A stretch of 64,000 nt of DNA. Origin: Mariniflexile maritimum (lineage in GTDB: Bacteria; Bacteroidota; Bacteroidia; Flavobacteriales; Flavobacteriaceae). Shown here piece by piece: positions 24,194 through 32,954 of the stretch; within the stretch, counting starts at the first letter, position 1, and each line of letters begins with the position of its first letter. The notes beneath the pieces are model-generated. The model worked only from the letters and a program-made list of their open reading frames with translations. It made no database searches and was not told the origin of the DNA. A program made the position numbers and the translations under genes. The stretch is taken from assembly GCF_009746565.1 (NCBI RefSeq), contig NZ_WRPN01000009.1, positions 1-64,000 of the forward strand. The letters run 5' to 3'.

Positions 24194-24852
24194 TGCAATA
24201 CTTTCGTCCCATCAACCTCTAGCGCTATTTCTCCAATAGCATCAATTAAATCGAGATAGAAGTCTTCTTTTCCTGTTAAGCGAAACCAGAATTCCTTTCC
24301 AATTAACACTGGGTAATTTTGGTTTATTCGTTTGTAATGCGAACTTAATTCGGAAGCCTCTCCATAAACAACACCAACTACCAAATCATTAATCGAAATA
24401 TTCAAATTATTAGTTCTAGCTAAGTTCACAATGCCTTTAAAATGATTGAAAATAGTTTCAACATCGTCAAAATTTATGGTGTTGGGGCCTGATTTTAATT
24501 GACAATATTTTTTCCTTCCATCTAAAGCATCTATAAATTCAATATCAATTCCCGGAGTTGTAGAGCCAAAGCCTTCAAAAAGTTGGCTTATCAGTTTCTG
24601 AATTTGCATCCCAAAAGACGTATTAATTGAAGACCCTAGTATCCTAGGCAATACCAAAGCTTCAGCAATGCTCTTGGCATCGTCATTACCTTTCAAAAAA
24701 TTAGCTAAATACTTCATTAAAAAAGGATTGATGTTGTAATTCTTTAATTTACTGGCTCTATTGCAAGCGTCAATAACATGTTTTTCAACTATCTCATTTC
24801 TAAAGAATTCCTTAGCTTTATTCAGCAATATTAATCTTTGATTTTCTTCCAT
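24145..24852 (-). CDS. Type II restriction endonuclease, Eco47II/Sau96I-like
   Basis: The 235-residue protein resembles the RE_Eco47II family, whose characterised members cut GGNCC. Matching blocks are INPFLMKYLANFLKGNDDAKS, PRILGSSINTSFGMQIQKLI and GSTTPGIDIEFIDALDGRKKYCQLKSGP; the last supplies the PD-(D/E)XK core (D in GIDIEFID, then Q-L-K). The C-terminal FWFRLTGKEDFYLDLIDAI is also family-like. The gene overlaps the 3' end of the methyltransferase on the opposite strand, so each transcript is antisense to the other's end. A minus-strand -7 box TATATTTG is at 24876-24869. Specificity is inferred from family recollection and untested here. Confidence 0.85.
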   Translation of the reverse strand: MEENQRLILLNKAKEFFRNEIVEKHVIDACNRASKLKNYNINPFLMKYLANFLKGNDDAKSIAEALVLPRILGSSINTSFGMQIQKLISQLFEGFGSTTPGIDIEFIDALDGRKKYCQLKSGPNTINFDDVETIFNHFKGIVNLARTNNLNISINDLVVGVVYGEASELSSHYKRINQNYPVLIGKEFWFRLTGKEDFYLDLIDAIGEIALEVDGTKVLHQTIEALAKEIEAKFS

Positions 24853-24868
24853 AAGAATATTTTCAAGT

Positions 24869-24876
24869 CAAATATA
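24869..24876 (-). promoter_or_regulatory. -7 box of the endonuclease gene
   Basis: Read on the minus strand, TATATTTG matches TAnnTTTG, 17 bases before the endonuclease start. Confidence 0.5.
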
Positions 24877-24950
24877 AACTTTTAATTGGTTCATTTTATC
24901 TCAAATTTAACCGAATTGTATAACATTTAAAATAGTAATAACTTAGCTTC

Positions 24951-25310
24951 ATGGCACAACACAACGAACTCGGTAAAAAAGGCGAACAACTGGCGGTTGA
25001 TTTTCTATTGGAACACGGCTATGAAATTTTAGAGCGCAATTGCAGGTTTGCTAAGGCCGAGGTTGATATCATCGCCAAAAAAGAAGGCTTACTGGCTATT
25101 ATTGAGGTAAAAACACGTTCAACAAACGATTTTGGAAATCCCGAGGAGTTTGTAAAGCCCAAACAAATACAGCGCCTTGTGAACGCGGTTGATACCTACA
25201 TTATTGAAAACGAACTTGAGGTTGAGGCGCGTTTTGATATTATTTCAATTGTAAAAAATGGTAAAAACTTCCATGTCGAGCATTTACAGAATGCCTTTTA
25301 TCATTTTTAA
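24951..25310 (+). CDS. YraN family (UPF0102) nuclease-like protein
   Basis: The 119-residue protein is a full-length member of UPF0102. It has the N-terminal GKKGEQLAVDFLLEHGYEILERN, the PD-(D/E)XK-like core AEVDIIAKKEGLLAIIEVKTR (D and E-x-K are present) and the closing ARFDIISI. The fold is that of Holliday-junction-resolvase-like nucleases, but activity has not been firmly shown for the family. It marks the return to ordinary chromosomal sequence after the restriction-modification pair. It is convergent with the thioredoxin-domain gene. Confidence 0.93.
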   Translation: MAQHNELGKKGEQLAVDFLLEHGYEILERNCRFAKAEVDIIAKKEGLLAIIEVKTRSTNDFGNPEEFVKPKQIQRLVNAVDTYIIENELEVEARFDIISIVKNGKNFHVEHLQNAFYHF

Positions 25311-25335
25311 TGCCTATTTCGGCACTTGCAACAAT

Positions 25336-26667
25336 TCATTTTTTGTCAAAAAAAGCCTTTAATGCTTCTGTGTCGAAAGGTTTTGCTACTATTTTTTTGT
25401 CTTTATCAAGCACAAAATAGGCAGGGGTTAGTTCCACGCCATAATCGTCGCCAATGCTGTTGCTCCATTTGCCCAACCCTAGCATGTGTATAAAATTGGG
25501 AAAACTTTTTATTTTTTCTTTCCAAATTTTATCGTCGTCTTCCAACCCAATTGCAACTACCTCAATGCTCCCTGCTTTTTTTGTTTCTAGGTAAGTTTCC
25601 AATTTTGGGATGTCGTTTAAACAATGCGAACAGGTGCTGCTCCAAAAAACGATAATGTAGTGTTTGGCGGTGTTTAGCTCGCTAAGTTTTTTGGTTATTT
25701 TGGTTTTTCCTTTTATGCCGTCAATATAAAAATCGGGTGCTTTGTTGCCAATGGAAAGGTTTTTATATCGTGTTAAATCGTTAACCAACGTGGTGTCTTT
25801 TAACGATTTGGCAATGTCAATCAAGTAAGTCGTTGTAATATAATTGGCAACAGCGGGCAACTCCAAGTCGCGCATTTGCTGCCACAAACTTACCAATAAA
25901 ATACGTTTTACGGTTGCAGGGGCACTTTTCATGGCCATACAGAAGGCATCGATGTTTGCTTTGTAATTGGCTATCTTGTCCTTTCCTTCAGCGGTCATCC
26001 CAAATATGTAATTGTTCATGCGTTCTTCCAAAAAACTGGAGCTTTGCAGCGTTTTATTGTTGAAATCTATATTATCAAAATAACGGGTTTTTAAATGGTT
26101 GATGTAGGTTTTAACATCTTCATATTTTTTTGGGATATACGGTTTGTTGGCTTTAATAAATTGAAGCGCGATGGTATTGGTGGCTTGTTTTTCGTAGCGT
26201 GCCTGGGTTTCGCGCTGCGTTTTAAAAATGGTGTTGAGGGCTGTGGTATCCTTTTTGTTTCCTCGGTAATAATTAGTGATGCTTTGCGTAACCATCGACA
26301 TGCTTTTGGTGTACGAAGCCAATAATTTATTTTCGGAAGAAGTTTTGAACGTAACGCCCGTTTCTGCATTAAATGCCAGTTCAATATCTTCTTTGGCATT
26401 GTAAATTACATCGAAATTATAATCTTCCTGAGGCACTGCATATACAATACGGTAAATGCCCGCTTCTGCCGAAGCATCCAACTGGATTTGAAAACTTCCG
26501 TCGTTATTTATTTCGGTGTTTTTAATGTATTCCGAAACGGTTGGCGTTACCTTATACAATAGTACTACTTCATAATTTTTTGCTGGTGAAAACACGCCTT
26601 TTATGCTGTGTTGCGCCAAAAGAATGTTGGGTAATATGAGCAATAAAGTAACTATTTTGGATAACAT
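25336..26667 (-). CDS. TlpA-like thioredoxin-domain protein, exported
   Basis: The 443-residue protein starts with a signal peptide (MLSKIVTLLLILPNILLA) and a beta-rich N-terminal domain (about 20-120) of the DUF4369/DUF5106 type usual in Bacteroidota. After a helical middle (about 120-300) comes a C-terminal thioredoxin fold (about 305-443) with the redox motif STCSHC (CxxC) and the cis-proline loop LTPAYFVLD. It probably works as a periplasmic disulphide reductase or oxidase, perhaps in cytochrome or envelope protein maturation. It is downstream of mfd on the same strand, separated by an 81-base repetitive gap. Confidence 0.85.
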   Translation of the reverse strand: MLSKIVTLLLILPNILLAQHSIKGVFSPAKNYEVVLLYKVTPTVSEYIKNTEINNDGSFQIQLDASAEAGIYRIVYAVPQEDYNFDVIYNAKEDIELAFNAETGVTFKTSSENKLLASYTKSMSMVTQSITNYYRGNKKDTTALNTIFKTQRETQARYEKQATNTIALQFIKANKPYIPKKYEDVKTYINHLKTRYFDNIDFNNKTLQSSSFLEERMNNYIFGMTAEGKDKIANYKANIDAFCMAMKSAPATVKRILLVSLWQQMRDLELPAVANYITTTYLIDIAKSLKDTTLVNDLTRYKNLSIGNKAPDFYIDGIKGKTKITKKLSELNTAKHYIIVFWSSTCSHCLNDIPKLETYLETKKAGSIEVVAIGLEDDDKIWKEKIKSFPNFIHMLGLGKWSNSIGDDYGVELTPAYFVLDKDKKIVAKPFDTEALKAFFDKK

Positions 26668-26676
26668 GGGGTTTAG

Positions 26677-26735
26677 GTTATAGGGTTAAAAAGTTATAGG
26701 GTTATAAGGTTATAAGGTTAAAAAGTTATAGGGTT
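26677..26735. repeat. Short tandem repeats between mfd and the thioredoxin gene
   Basis: Variants of GTTATAGGG and GTTATAAG alternate with GTTAAAAA, giving a 59-base low-complexity array. Similar arrays are common between Flavobacteriaceae genes and are probably neutral. Confidence 0.65.
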
Positions 26736-26748
26736 TAAGATACAAATT

Positions 26749-29700
26749 TTACGCCACAATGGGTTTTAGTACTTTTAAGGCTTGTTTTACCGATTTTATA
26801 TTTTCAAAAGTAAGCATAAGGCGCAAACCGTTTCGGGTTTGTTTCTCTTTCATTTTGCAGGCAGTTGCGTTGGTTTGCACAAATTGTAACACTTTGGTAA
26901 AGTTGTTGCTTTGGTAAAAACTACTTTGTTGGTCGTTTATAAAATAGCCTATAAGTTTGTTTTGTTTCATCACAATTTTTTCAAAGCCCGCTTTGGTGGC
27001 AATCCATTTTATTTGAACGCTGTACAGCAAATCGCTTACTTGTTTGGGCAATTCCCCAAAACGGTCTATTAATTCGGTTTCAAATTTTTGCAGTTCTTCT
27101 TCGGTTTTTAGTTCGTTCAATTTGGTATATAAACTTAAACGTTCGGCAATGTTGTTTACATAATCATCGGGGAAGAGCAATTCAAAATCGGAATCGATGG
27201 TAACGTCCTTAACATAATCTTTCGTTTCATCAAGGTTGTCATAAAGGTCTTTAAACTCGTTTTCCTTAAGTTCTTCAATGGCTTCGTTTAATATTTTTTG
27301 ATAGGTGTCGAAGCCAATTTCGTTAATAAATCCACTTTGTTCCCCACCCAATAAATCGCCTGCACCGCGAATTTCCAAATCTTTCATGGCGATGTTAAAA
27401 CCGCTTCCCAACTCGGTAAATTGTTCTAAAGCGGTAATGCGTTTTCGGGCATCATCGGTCATTGCCGAATATTCGGGGGTAATAAAATAGCAAAATGCCT
27501 TTTTATTGCTTCGCCCCACACGACCGCGCATTTGGTGCAAATCGCTCAACCCGAAATTGTTGGCATTGTTAATAAATATGGTGTTCGCATTGGGCACATC
27601 CAAACCGCTTTCAACAATGGTGGTACTTACCAGTACATCAAACGCGCCATTCATAAAAGCCAGCATGAGTTCTTCCAGTTTTTTACCATCCATTTGCCCA
27701 TGGCCAACACCAATTTTAGCGTCGGGCACCAACCGTTGTATCATGCCCGCCACTTCCTTAATGTTTTCTATACGGTTATGAATGAAAAATATTTGGCCAC
27801 CACGTTCAATTTCATAACTCACGGCATCGCGGATGGTTTCTTCATTAAAACGAATAACATGACTTTCAATAGGGTAGCGGTTTGGCGGTGGGGTGGTAAT
27901 AACCGATAGATCGCGTGCTGCCATCAAGCTAAATTGTAGTGTTCTGGGTATGGGCGTTGCGGTTAAGGTTAGTACATCTACATTTTCTTTTAACGTTTTT
28001 AGCTTCTCTTTTACAGCTACGCCAAATTTTTGTTCCTCATCAACAATAAGTAGCCCTAAGTCTTTAAATTTCACGGTTTTATTTACCAGTTGGTGTGTGC
28101 CTATAATAATATCAACACTACCATTTTCAATACCTGCCAGTGTGTCACTTTTTTCTTTGGCGGTTCTAAAACGGTTTACATAATCAACCCTTACCGGAAA
28201 ATCCTTTAAGCGTTCCTTAAATGTTCTGGAATGTTGGTAAGCCAAAATGGTTGTGGGCACCAAAACGGCCACTTGTTTACCGTTATCAACCGCTTTAAAG
28301 GCGGCACGTATGGCGACTTCGGTTTTGCCGAAACCCACATCGCCACAAACCAAACGATCCATAGGGCGTTCGCTTTCCATATCGGCTTTAATATCGGCGG
28401 TGGCGGTACTTTGGTCGGGCGTATCTTCATAAATAAAGGAAGCTTCCAGTTCATGTTGCATATAGCTATCGGGGTTGTATTGATAGCCTTTTTCGGTTTT
28501 GCGTTTGGCGTACAGTTTTATAAGGTTAAAGGCAGTGTGCTTAACCCGCGATTTTGTTTTTTCCTTAAGGGTTTTCCATGCGGTACTGCCCAATTTATAG
28601 ATTTTTGGCGGCTTCCCGTCCTTCCCATTAAACTTCGTGATTTTATGAAGCGAATGGATGCTTAAATACAGCACATCGCGTTCGCCATAAATTAATTTAA
28701 TGGCTTCTTGTTTTTTGCCTTCCACATCAATTTTCTGTAAACCACCAAAACGCCCAATACCGTGGTCGATGTGGGTTACATAATCGCCAATAACCAAATT
28801 ATTGAGTTCCTTTAGGGTAATGGCCTGTTTTTTGGCATAGCCATTTTTTACATGAAACTTGTGGTAGCGTTCAAAAATTTGGTGATCGGTGTAGCAAACC
28901 ACTTGGTTATCATGGTCGATAAAACCTTGGTGCAATGATAATACGATGGTTTTATATGGTTTTACCTCCAAATGCGAATCGTCAAAAATATCGTGAAACC
29001 GTTTGGCCTGTTGTTCGCTTACACAGGCGATGTAGTTGGTGTAACCTTTATCAAAATGGGTGTTTAAATCTTCAATTAACAGGTTGAATTGTTTGTTGAA
29101 GGACGGTTGGGGCGTGGTGTTAAAAGTAATTTCGCTATTGCGGGTAGCGTGCAACGAAGCAATTTCTTCATTACGAACAGATTGCTTCGTTGCTCCCGCA
29201 ATGGCGTTTGCGAAATAAGTTGTTGTGCCAAATTCAATAATCGAAAAATCCAGTAGCTGTTTTTTTAATGTGGCTGAATTACAGAACAATTCTTCTGGTT
29301 TTGCGTGTTTTATATCCGAGGAAAGGGTTTTAAAGGCCTGTTCCGCTTTGTCAAAAAAATCGTCAATTCTTGAAAAGAACACATCGGCATTTTTAAAACA
29401 AACCACTGTTTTTTGGGCCATGTATTGCAAAAAACTTTGTCGGTTATCCTGCAGAAGCTTGTTGGCAACGTTAGGGATGATGTTTATTTTTTTTATGTGC
29501 TCGATGGAAAGTTGCGTTTCTACATCAAAGCTTCGGATGCTGTCAACCTCATCGCCAAAAAATTCAATGCGGTAAGGTTGGTCGTTTGAAAACGAAAACA
29601 CATCCACAATCCCACCGCGCACAGAGAACTCTCCGGGTTCGGTAACAAAATCAACACGTTTAAATTGATACTCGAACAACACTTCATTTACAAAATCGAT

Positions 29701-30156
29701 GGACAATTTATCCTGTACCGAAATTTTTAAAGTATTGCGTTCCAGTTCTTTTCTGGTAACCACTTGCTCAAAAAGCGCATCGGGATAGGTAACGATGATG
29801 GCGGGTTTTTTTCTGGAATTGATGCGGTTTAAAACTTCGGCGCGCAATAATACGTTGGCGTTATCGGTTTCTTCTATTTGATAGGGCCTGCGGTAACTGC
29901 CCGGATAAAATAGTACATCCTTATCGTTACAAAGTTGCTCCAAATCGTTTAAATAGAATGCGGCTTCTTCCTTATCGTCAAAAACAAGTAAAAAAGGCAG
30001 GTCGTTTTTATTGAAAACACTTGCTATAACAAATGAAAACGAAGAACCTGCAAGTCCCTTTAAATGTATTCGGGCGTCATTTTTGGCAATGGCAGTTTGC
30101 AGATTTTGCACTTGCAAAGTCTGTAAATAGGTTTGAGAAAGGAGGGTTTTGCTCAC
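26749..30156 (-). CDS. mfd: Transcription-repair coupling factor Mfd
   Basis: Mfd removes RNA polymerase stalled at lesions and recruits UvrA. The 1135-residue protein shows the UvrB-like N-terminal domain (about 1-330, including YPGSYRRPYQIEE), the RNA-polymerase-interacting CarD-like domain (GDYVTHIDHGIGRFGGL, about 455-520), the helicase core with Walker A GDVGFGKTEVA (about 607), DEEQ box VDEEQKFG, motif VI-like QMRGRVGRS, and the C-terminal TRCF domain (about 980-1100). Length and order are normal. A minus-strand -7 box TATATTTG lies at 30186-30179, 23 bases before the start. Confidence 0.97.
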   Translation of the reverse strand: MSKTLLSQTYLQTLQVQNLQTAIAKNDARIHLKGLAGSSFSFVIASVFNKNDLPFLLVFDDKEEAAFYLNDLEQLCNDKDVLFYPGSYRRPYQIEETDNANVLLRAEVLNRINSRKKPAIIVTYPDALFEQVVTRKELERNTLKISVQDKLSIDFVNEVLFEYQFKRVDFVTEPGEFSVRGGIVDVFSFSNDQPYRIEFFGDEVDSIRSFDVETQLSIEHIKKINIIPNVANKLLQDNRQSFLQYMAQKTVVCFKNADVFFSRIDDFFDKAEQAFKTLSSDIKHAKPEELFCNSATLKKQLLDFSIIEFGTTTYFANAIAGATKQSVRNEEIASLHATRNSEITFNTTPQPSFNKQFNLLIEDLNTHFDKGYTNYIACVSEQQAKRFHDIFDDSHLEVKPYKTIVLSLHQGFIDHDNQVVCYTDHQIFERYHKFHVKNGYAKKQAITLKELNNLVIGDYVTHIDHGIGRFGGLQKIDVEGKKQEAIKLIYGERDVLYLSIHSLHKITKFNGKDGKPPKIYKLGSTAWKTLKEKTKSRVKHTAFNLIKLYAKRKTEKGYQYNPDSYMQHELEASFIYEDTPDQSTATADIKADMESERPMDRLVCGDVGFGKTEVAIRAAFKAVDNGKQVAVLVPTTILAYQHSRTFKERLKDFPVRVDYVNRFRTAKEKSDTLAGIENGSVDIIIGTHQLVNKTVKFKDLGLLIVDEEQKFGVAVKEKLKTLKENVDVLTLTATPIPRTLQFSLMAARDLSVITTPPPNRYPIESHVIRFNEETIRDAVSYEIERGGQIFFIHNRIENIKEVAGMIQRLVPDAKIGVGHGQMDGKKLEELMLAFMNGAFDVLVSTTIVESGLDVPNANTIFINNANNFGLSDLHQMRGRVGRSNKKAFCYFITPEYSAMTDDARKRITALEQFTELGSGFNIAMKDLEIRGAGDLLGGEQSGFINEIGFDTYQKILNEAIEELKENEFKDLYDNLDETKDYVKDVTIDSDFELLFPDDYVNNIAERLSLYTKLNELKTEEELQKFETELIDRFGELPKQVSDLLYSVQIKWIATKAGFEKIVMKQNKLIGYFINDQQSSFYQSNNFTKVLQFVQTNATACKMKEKQTRNGLRLMLTFENIKSVKQALKVLKPIVA

Positions 30157-30414
30157 CTAAAAATCGGGTTTTAAAGTGCAAATATAAGGTTAAGAATTCT
30201 TTTTTGAGAGCTTTGTGCCTAATTCGCAAAGTTTTTTTGGTACATGCAAAAAAGAAATATCGGTTCGTGTGCCCGCACTAAGCATTGGTAACCAAAAGGT
30301 GTAGGGTTTAAAAAAAGATTTTAATACAATTTCTGAAAACGGCATTTATTTCCTAACTTAGATGAAAGCAACACACTTTGAATTTTTTTTCAGCAGAAAA
30401 ACGAAAAAAATATG

Positions 30415-30422
30415 TAGGTTTG
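30415..30422 (+). promoter_or_regulatory. -7 box of the TerB-like gene
   Basis: TAGGTTTG matches TAnnTTTG and lies 20 bases before the ATG. Confidence 0.5.
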
Positions 30423-30441
30423 CACCTTAAAAAAAGAATAT

Positions 30442-30873
30442 ATGTCGTTTTCAGATTTATTTGATAGTGGTTTTAAAAAGCGCAATGAAGACCATTTTGC
30501 CGCCATTGTGCGTGTTGCCATGAATGATGGTGTAATTTCTGCCGATGAAAAGGCGTTTTTAGACCGATTGGCCACCAATTTGGACATTAGCGAACAGGAT
30601 TATAAAATTATTTTAAAGGATTACCAATCGCATCCCATTAACCCGCCCGTTGAATACGACAAACGTTTAGAACGCCTCTACGATTTGGTGCGCATGGTTC
30701 ATGTGGATCAAATTAAAGGCGATCCAGAGCATAAATTATTGAATAAAATAGGCGTAGGCCTTGGTTTTCATGCGGTTAATGTGAAGTATATTGTTGATAA
30801 AGCCTTAACATTGGTTAATAATGGGGTGGATTTAGATACGTTTATACACGAAATTAAACACATGAACCAGTAG
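30442..30873 (+). CDS. TerB-like (tellurite resistance fold) protein
   Basis: The 143-residue protein is helical and matches the TerB superfamily: HFAAIVRVAMNDGVISADEKAFLDRLA at about 14-40 carries the acidic DGVISADE turn that can bind a divalent metal, and a second similar turn follows in the C-terminal half. It has no signal peptide. Single-domain TerB proteins of Bacteroidota are of unknown role; the link to tellurite is only by name. It has its own promoter and is followed by a secreted small protein gene. Confidence 0.8.
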   Translation: MSFSDLFDSGFKKRNEDHFAAIVRVAMNDGVISADEKAFLDRLATNLDISEQDYKIILKDYQSHPINPPVEYDKRLERLYDLVRMVHVDQIKGDPEHKLLNKIGVGLGFHAVNVKYIVDKALTLVNNGVDLDTFIHEIKHMNQ

Positions 30874-30980
30874 TTTTAATCTTGCTTAAACCAGCAAATA
30901 CGCACCCTAAAATAGGCTTGCATTTTTTATATATTAATCAAACTTATTTCTACTTTTACGCTGTTTCTTTTATCATCAAA

Positions 30981-31325
30981 ATGCTAAAAATCAACTGTTT
31001 TCTTTTAACGGTTACTTTAAGTTTCTTCTCCTTAGTTCTGTTTAAGGGTGAAGGCGCTTTGGCATTGAAAACAACCAGCTCTAAACACGAGATTCGTTAT
31101 GATAATTCCGTTAACAAAACAGCCATTTCAATTGATAATTCTTTTGAAGAATTTATTCATATTGATAAGCAAAAAAGACAAAACAGCATAAATCATGTTT
31201 CGGTTTTTAAACCATCAAGCAACCATCTTTTTCAAACGGATTCGCATTATTTAAAAGTGTGCGATTTCCTTGATGTTACCCTAACAGTTGATAAAATAAT
31301 TTTCCCTTTTCATTACTTCTTGTAG
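30981..31325 (+). CDS. Small exported hypothetical protein
   Basis: From the ATG at 30981 the frame encodes 114 residues: a signal peptide (MLKINCFLLTVTLSFFSLVLF) followed by a polar mature part with no recognised domain (NSFEEFIHIDKQKRQNSINHV) and a hydrophobic end (VDKIIFPFHYFL). A longer frame reaches back to a TTG at 30882, but the added residues look like untranslated DNA and contain the probable promoter (TACTTTTA near 30952). I do not recognise it. Alternative: a lineage-specific envelope protein. Confidence 0.55.
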   Translation: MLKINCFLLTVTLSFFSLVLFKGEGALALKTTSSKHEIRYDNSVNKTAISIDNSFEEFIHIDKQKRQNSINHVSVFKPSSNHLFQTDSHYLKVCDFLDVTLTVDKIIFPFHYFL

Positions 31326-31421
31326 CACGTTATTTTTTATATGTCATTAAAAATCAATCATTAAACTTCTTTTTTAATGAGGATTTTCAGTTCAATAAAA
31401 ATAATTTAAAACATTTACAAG

Positions 31422-31916
31422 ATGAAATCATCCATATTAATTCTTTCAATCATTTTAATAATTACCTTATTTTCCCCATTTATTTACTTTATGCTTAAAG
31501 GTTTAAAAAATAAATCGGGTGCAAAAAAACACATAAACGACCTACTAAAAGACAACGGTATTGTTTACGACCAAAAGGAATTTTGGCGCAAAAGTTTTAT
31601 AGGATTGAGTGCCGATAAAAAAACCGTAACCTTTATTCAATTACATGAAGGGAAACCTGTTGCCAACAGCATTTCTTTAGAAGACGTGAAACATTGCAAC
31701 ATAATAAGAAGCAACGAAAGGGAAAACGCCGTTGGTTTAAAAAACCTAGATTTAGAGTTTGTATTTAAAACAGCCGGAAAACCACAGGTTCGCATCAACT
31801 TTTTTAACATCGATACCGATTTGAACGAAGATTTTGAACTGCACCGTATTGAAACCTGGCATGCTTTAATTAAAAATGCCATGACCCAACCCCATCAGGT
31901 TAAAATAGCTTCATAA
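31422..31916 (+). CDS. Hypothetical protein with one N-terminal membrane helix
   Basis: The 164-residue protein begins with a membrane segment (ILILSIILIITLFSPFIYFMLKG, about 4-26) and continues with a soluble, mixed domain facing the cytoplasm or periplasm (FIGLSADKKTVTFIQLHEGKPVANSISLEDVKHCNI). The core resembles PH-like or bPH strands but I cannot name a family. It is convergent with an EamA transporter gene and shares a strong bidirectional terminator with it. Confidence 0.65.
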   Translation: MKSSILILSIILIITLFSPFIYFMLKGLKNKSGAKKHINDLLKDNGIVYDQKEFWRKSFIGLSADKKTVTFIQLHEGKPVANSISLEDVKHCNIIRSNERENAVGLKNLDLEFVFKTAGKPQVRINFFNIDTDLNEDFELHRIETWHALIKNAMTQPHQVKIAS

Positions 31917-31922
31917 AACCTC

Positions 31923-31964
31923 CACAAAAAGCCTTATTTCTTAGTTAGCGATAAGGCTTTTGTG
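31923..31964. terminator. Bidirectional terminator between convergent genes
   Basis: CACAAAAAGCCTTAT and ATAAGGCTTTTGTG pair around a 13-base loop, with T-runs on both sides. The right arm reaches into the last codons of the EamA gene. Confidence 0.7.
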
Positions 31965-32836
31965 TTTTTTAATACGTTTGAAATTAGCTGCTTGTCATAA
32001 AACGTAATGCGAATGCCCCACAACAAAAAGAAACCGCCCACAACCATTTGAAAGGTTAAGGTTTCATCTAGCAACAACCACGCCAAAACCGATGCCAACA
32101 CGCCTTGTGCCAGCAAACTAACCGATACCCGGGTTGCGCGCATGTGTTGCGTTGCATAACTTATAAGCGACCATGCCAAAAGTTGGCAAATAGCTGCTTG
32201 CGCGAATAACACCAACCAACCTTCATTTGAAAATCCGTAAAAAGGTTGGTTAAGCGCAAAACTAATAATGCCCAGATATATAGATGATGCCGCTAAACTT
32301 ATAAGCATAAACGAGGTTACCTTCATGTATTTAAGTACATGTTTGCTTAGCAGCATATAAATGGCATAAAAAATTCCAGAAAGTACGGCAAAATTAAAGC
32401 CCAAATCAAAATCCAGATTTTTAAATATAGAAAACCCAACAAGCATGATCATGCCAAAAACGGCAACCGTGGTGCCAATCCAAAAGTTCGATTTTGGTTT
32501 GTCCTTCAAAAATATCAAGGATAAAAACCCCACCCAAACAGGCGATAGGTTTGTAAGCAACGATGCTTGTGTTGCGGTTGATGCTTGTATGGCAATGTTC
32601 CAAACGGCCACATCGCTTCCAAAAATAACACCGCACAAAGCGGCCAAAAGCACCACCCTAAAACTTGGCAACTCCAATTGTCTCTTAAAAAAAACATACG
32701 GAAGTAACAGTAAAAACGAAAACAACATTCTGTAAAAGGCCGAAATAAGCCCCGGGGTTAAGGCCATCTTTACCAAAATAGGAAATATGGAAATGCACAT
32801 AATGCCCACAAACAGTGCTAACCGCGCCTTTTTCAT
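31934..32836 (-). CDS. EamA-type (DMT superfamily) transporter
   Basis: The 300-residue inner-membrane protein has about ten hydrophobic helices arranged as two EamA repeats (about 5-135 and 145-280). Typical features are the loop after helix 1 (PGLISAFYRMLFSFLLLLPYVFF) and the repeat-closing motifs LSPVWVGFLSLIFLKDKPKS and LLAQGVLASVLAWLLLDETLT. Members export amino acids or other small metabolites; no substrate can be inferred here. It is transcribed alone between the membrane protein gene and tex. Confidence 0.85.
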   Translation of the reverse strand: MKKARLALFVGIMCISIFPILVKMALTPGLISAFYRMLFSFLLLLPYVFFKRQLELPSFRVVLLAALCGVIFGSDVAVWNIAIQASTATQASLLTNLSPVWVGFLSLIFLKDKPKSNFWIGTTVAVFGMIMLVGFSIFKNLDFDLGFNFAVLSGIFYAIYMLLSKHVLKYMKVTSFMLISLAASSIYLGIISFALNQPFYGFSNEGWLVLFAQAAICQLLAWSLISYATQHMRATRVSVSLLAQGVLASVLAWLLLDETLTFQMVVGGFFLLWGIRITFYDKQLISNVLKNTKALSLTKK

Positions 32837-32954
32837 GCGTACTTTTTAGTAATAATTAAATCGGTGTAAAATTAGTGTTTAAAGGGGTTTGTTTTTATTA
32901 AAAAAGTAGATTTTCAATAAAATATGAATAGTTGATTTTCAATTATTTATACAG

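Noticed and set aside
26677-26735. CRISPR-like array
   Set aside because: The units are 8-16 bases, adjacent and without unique spacers, and no cas genes are near. It is low-complexity tandem DNA.
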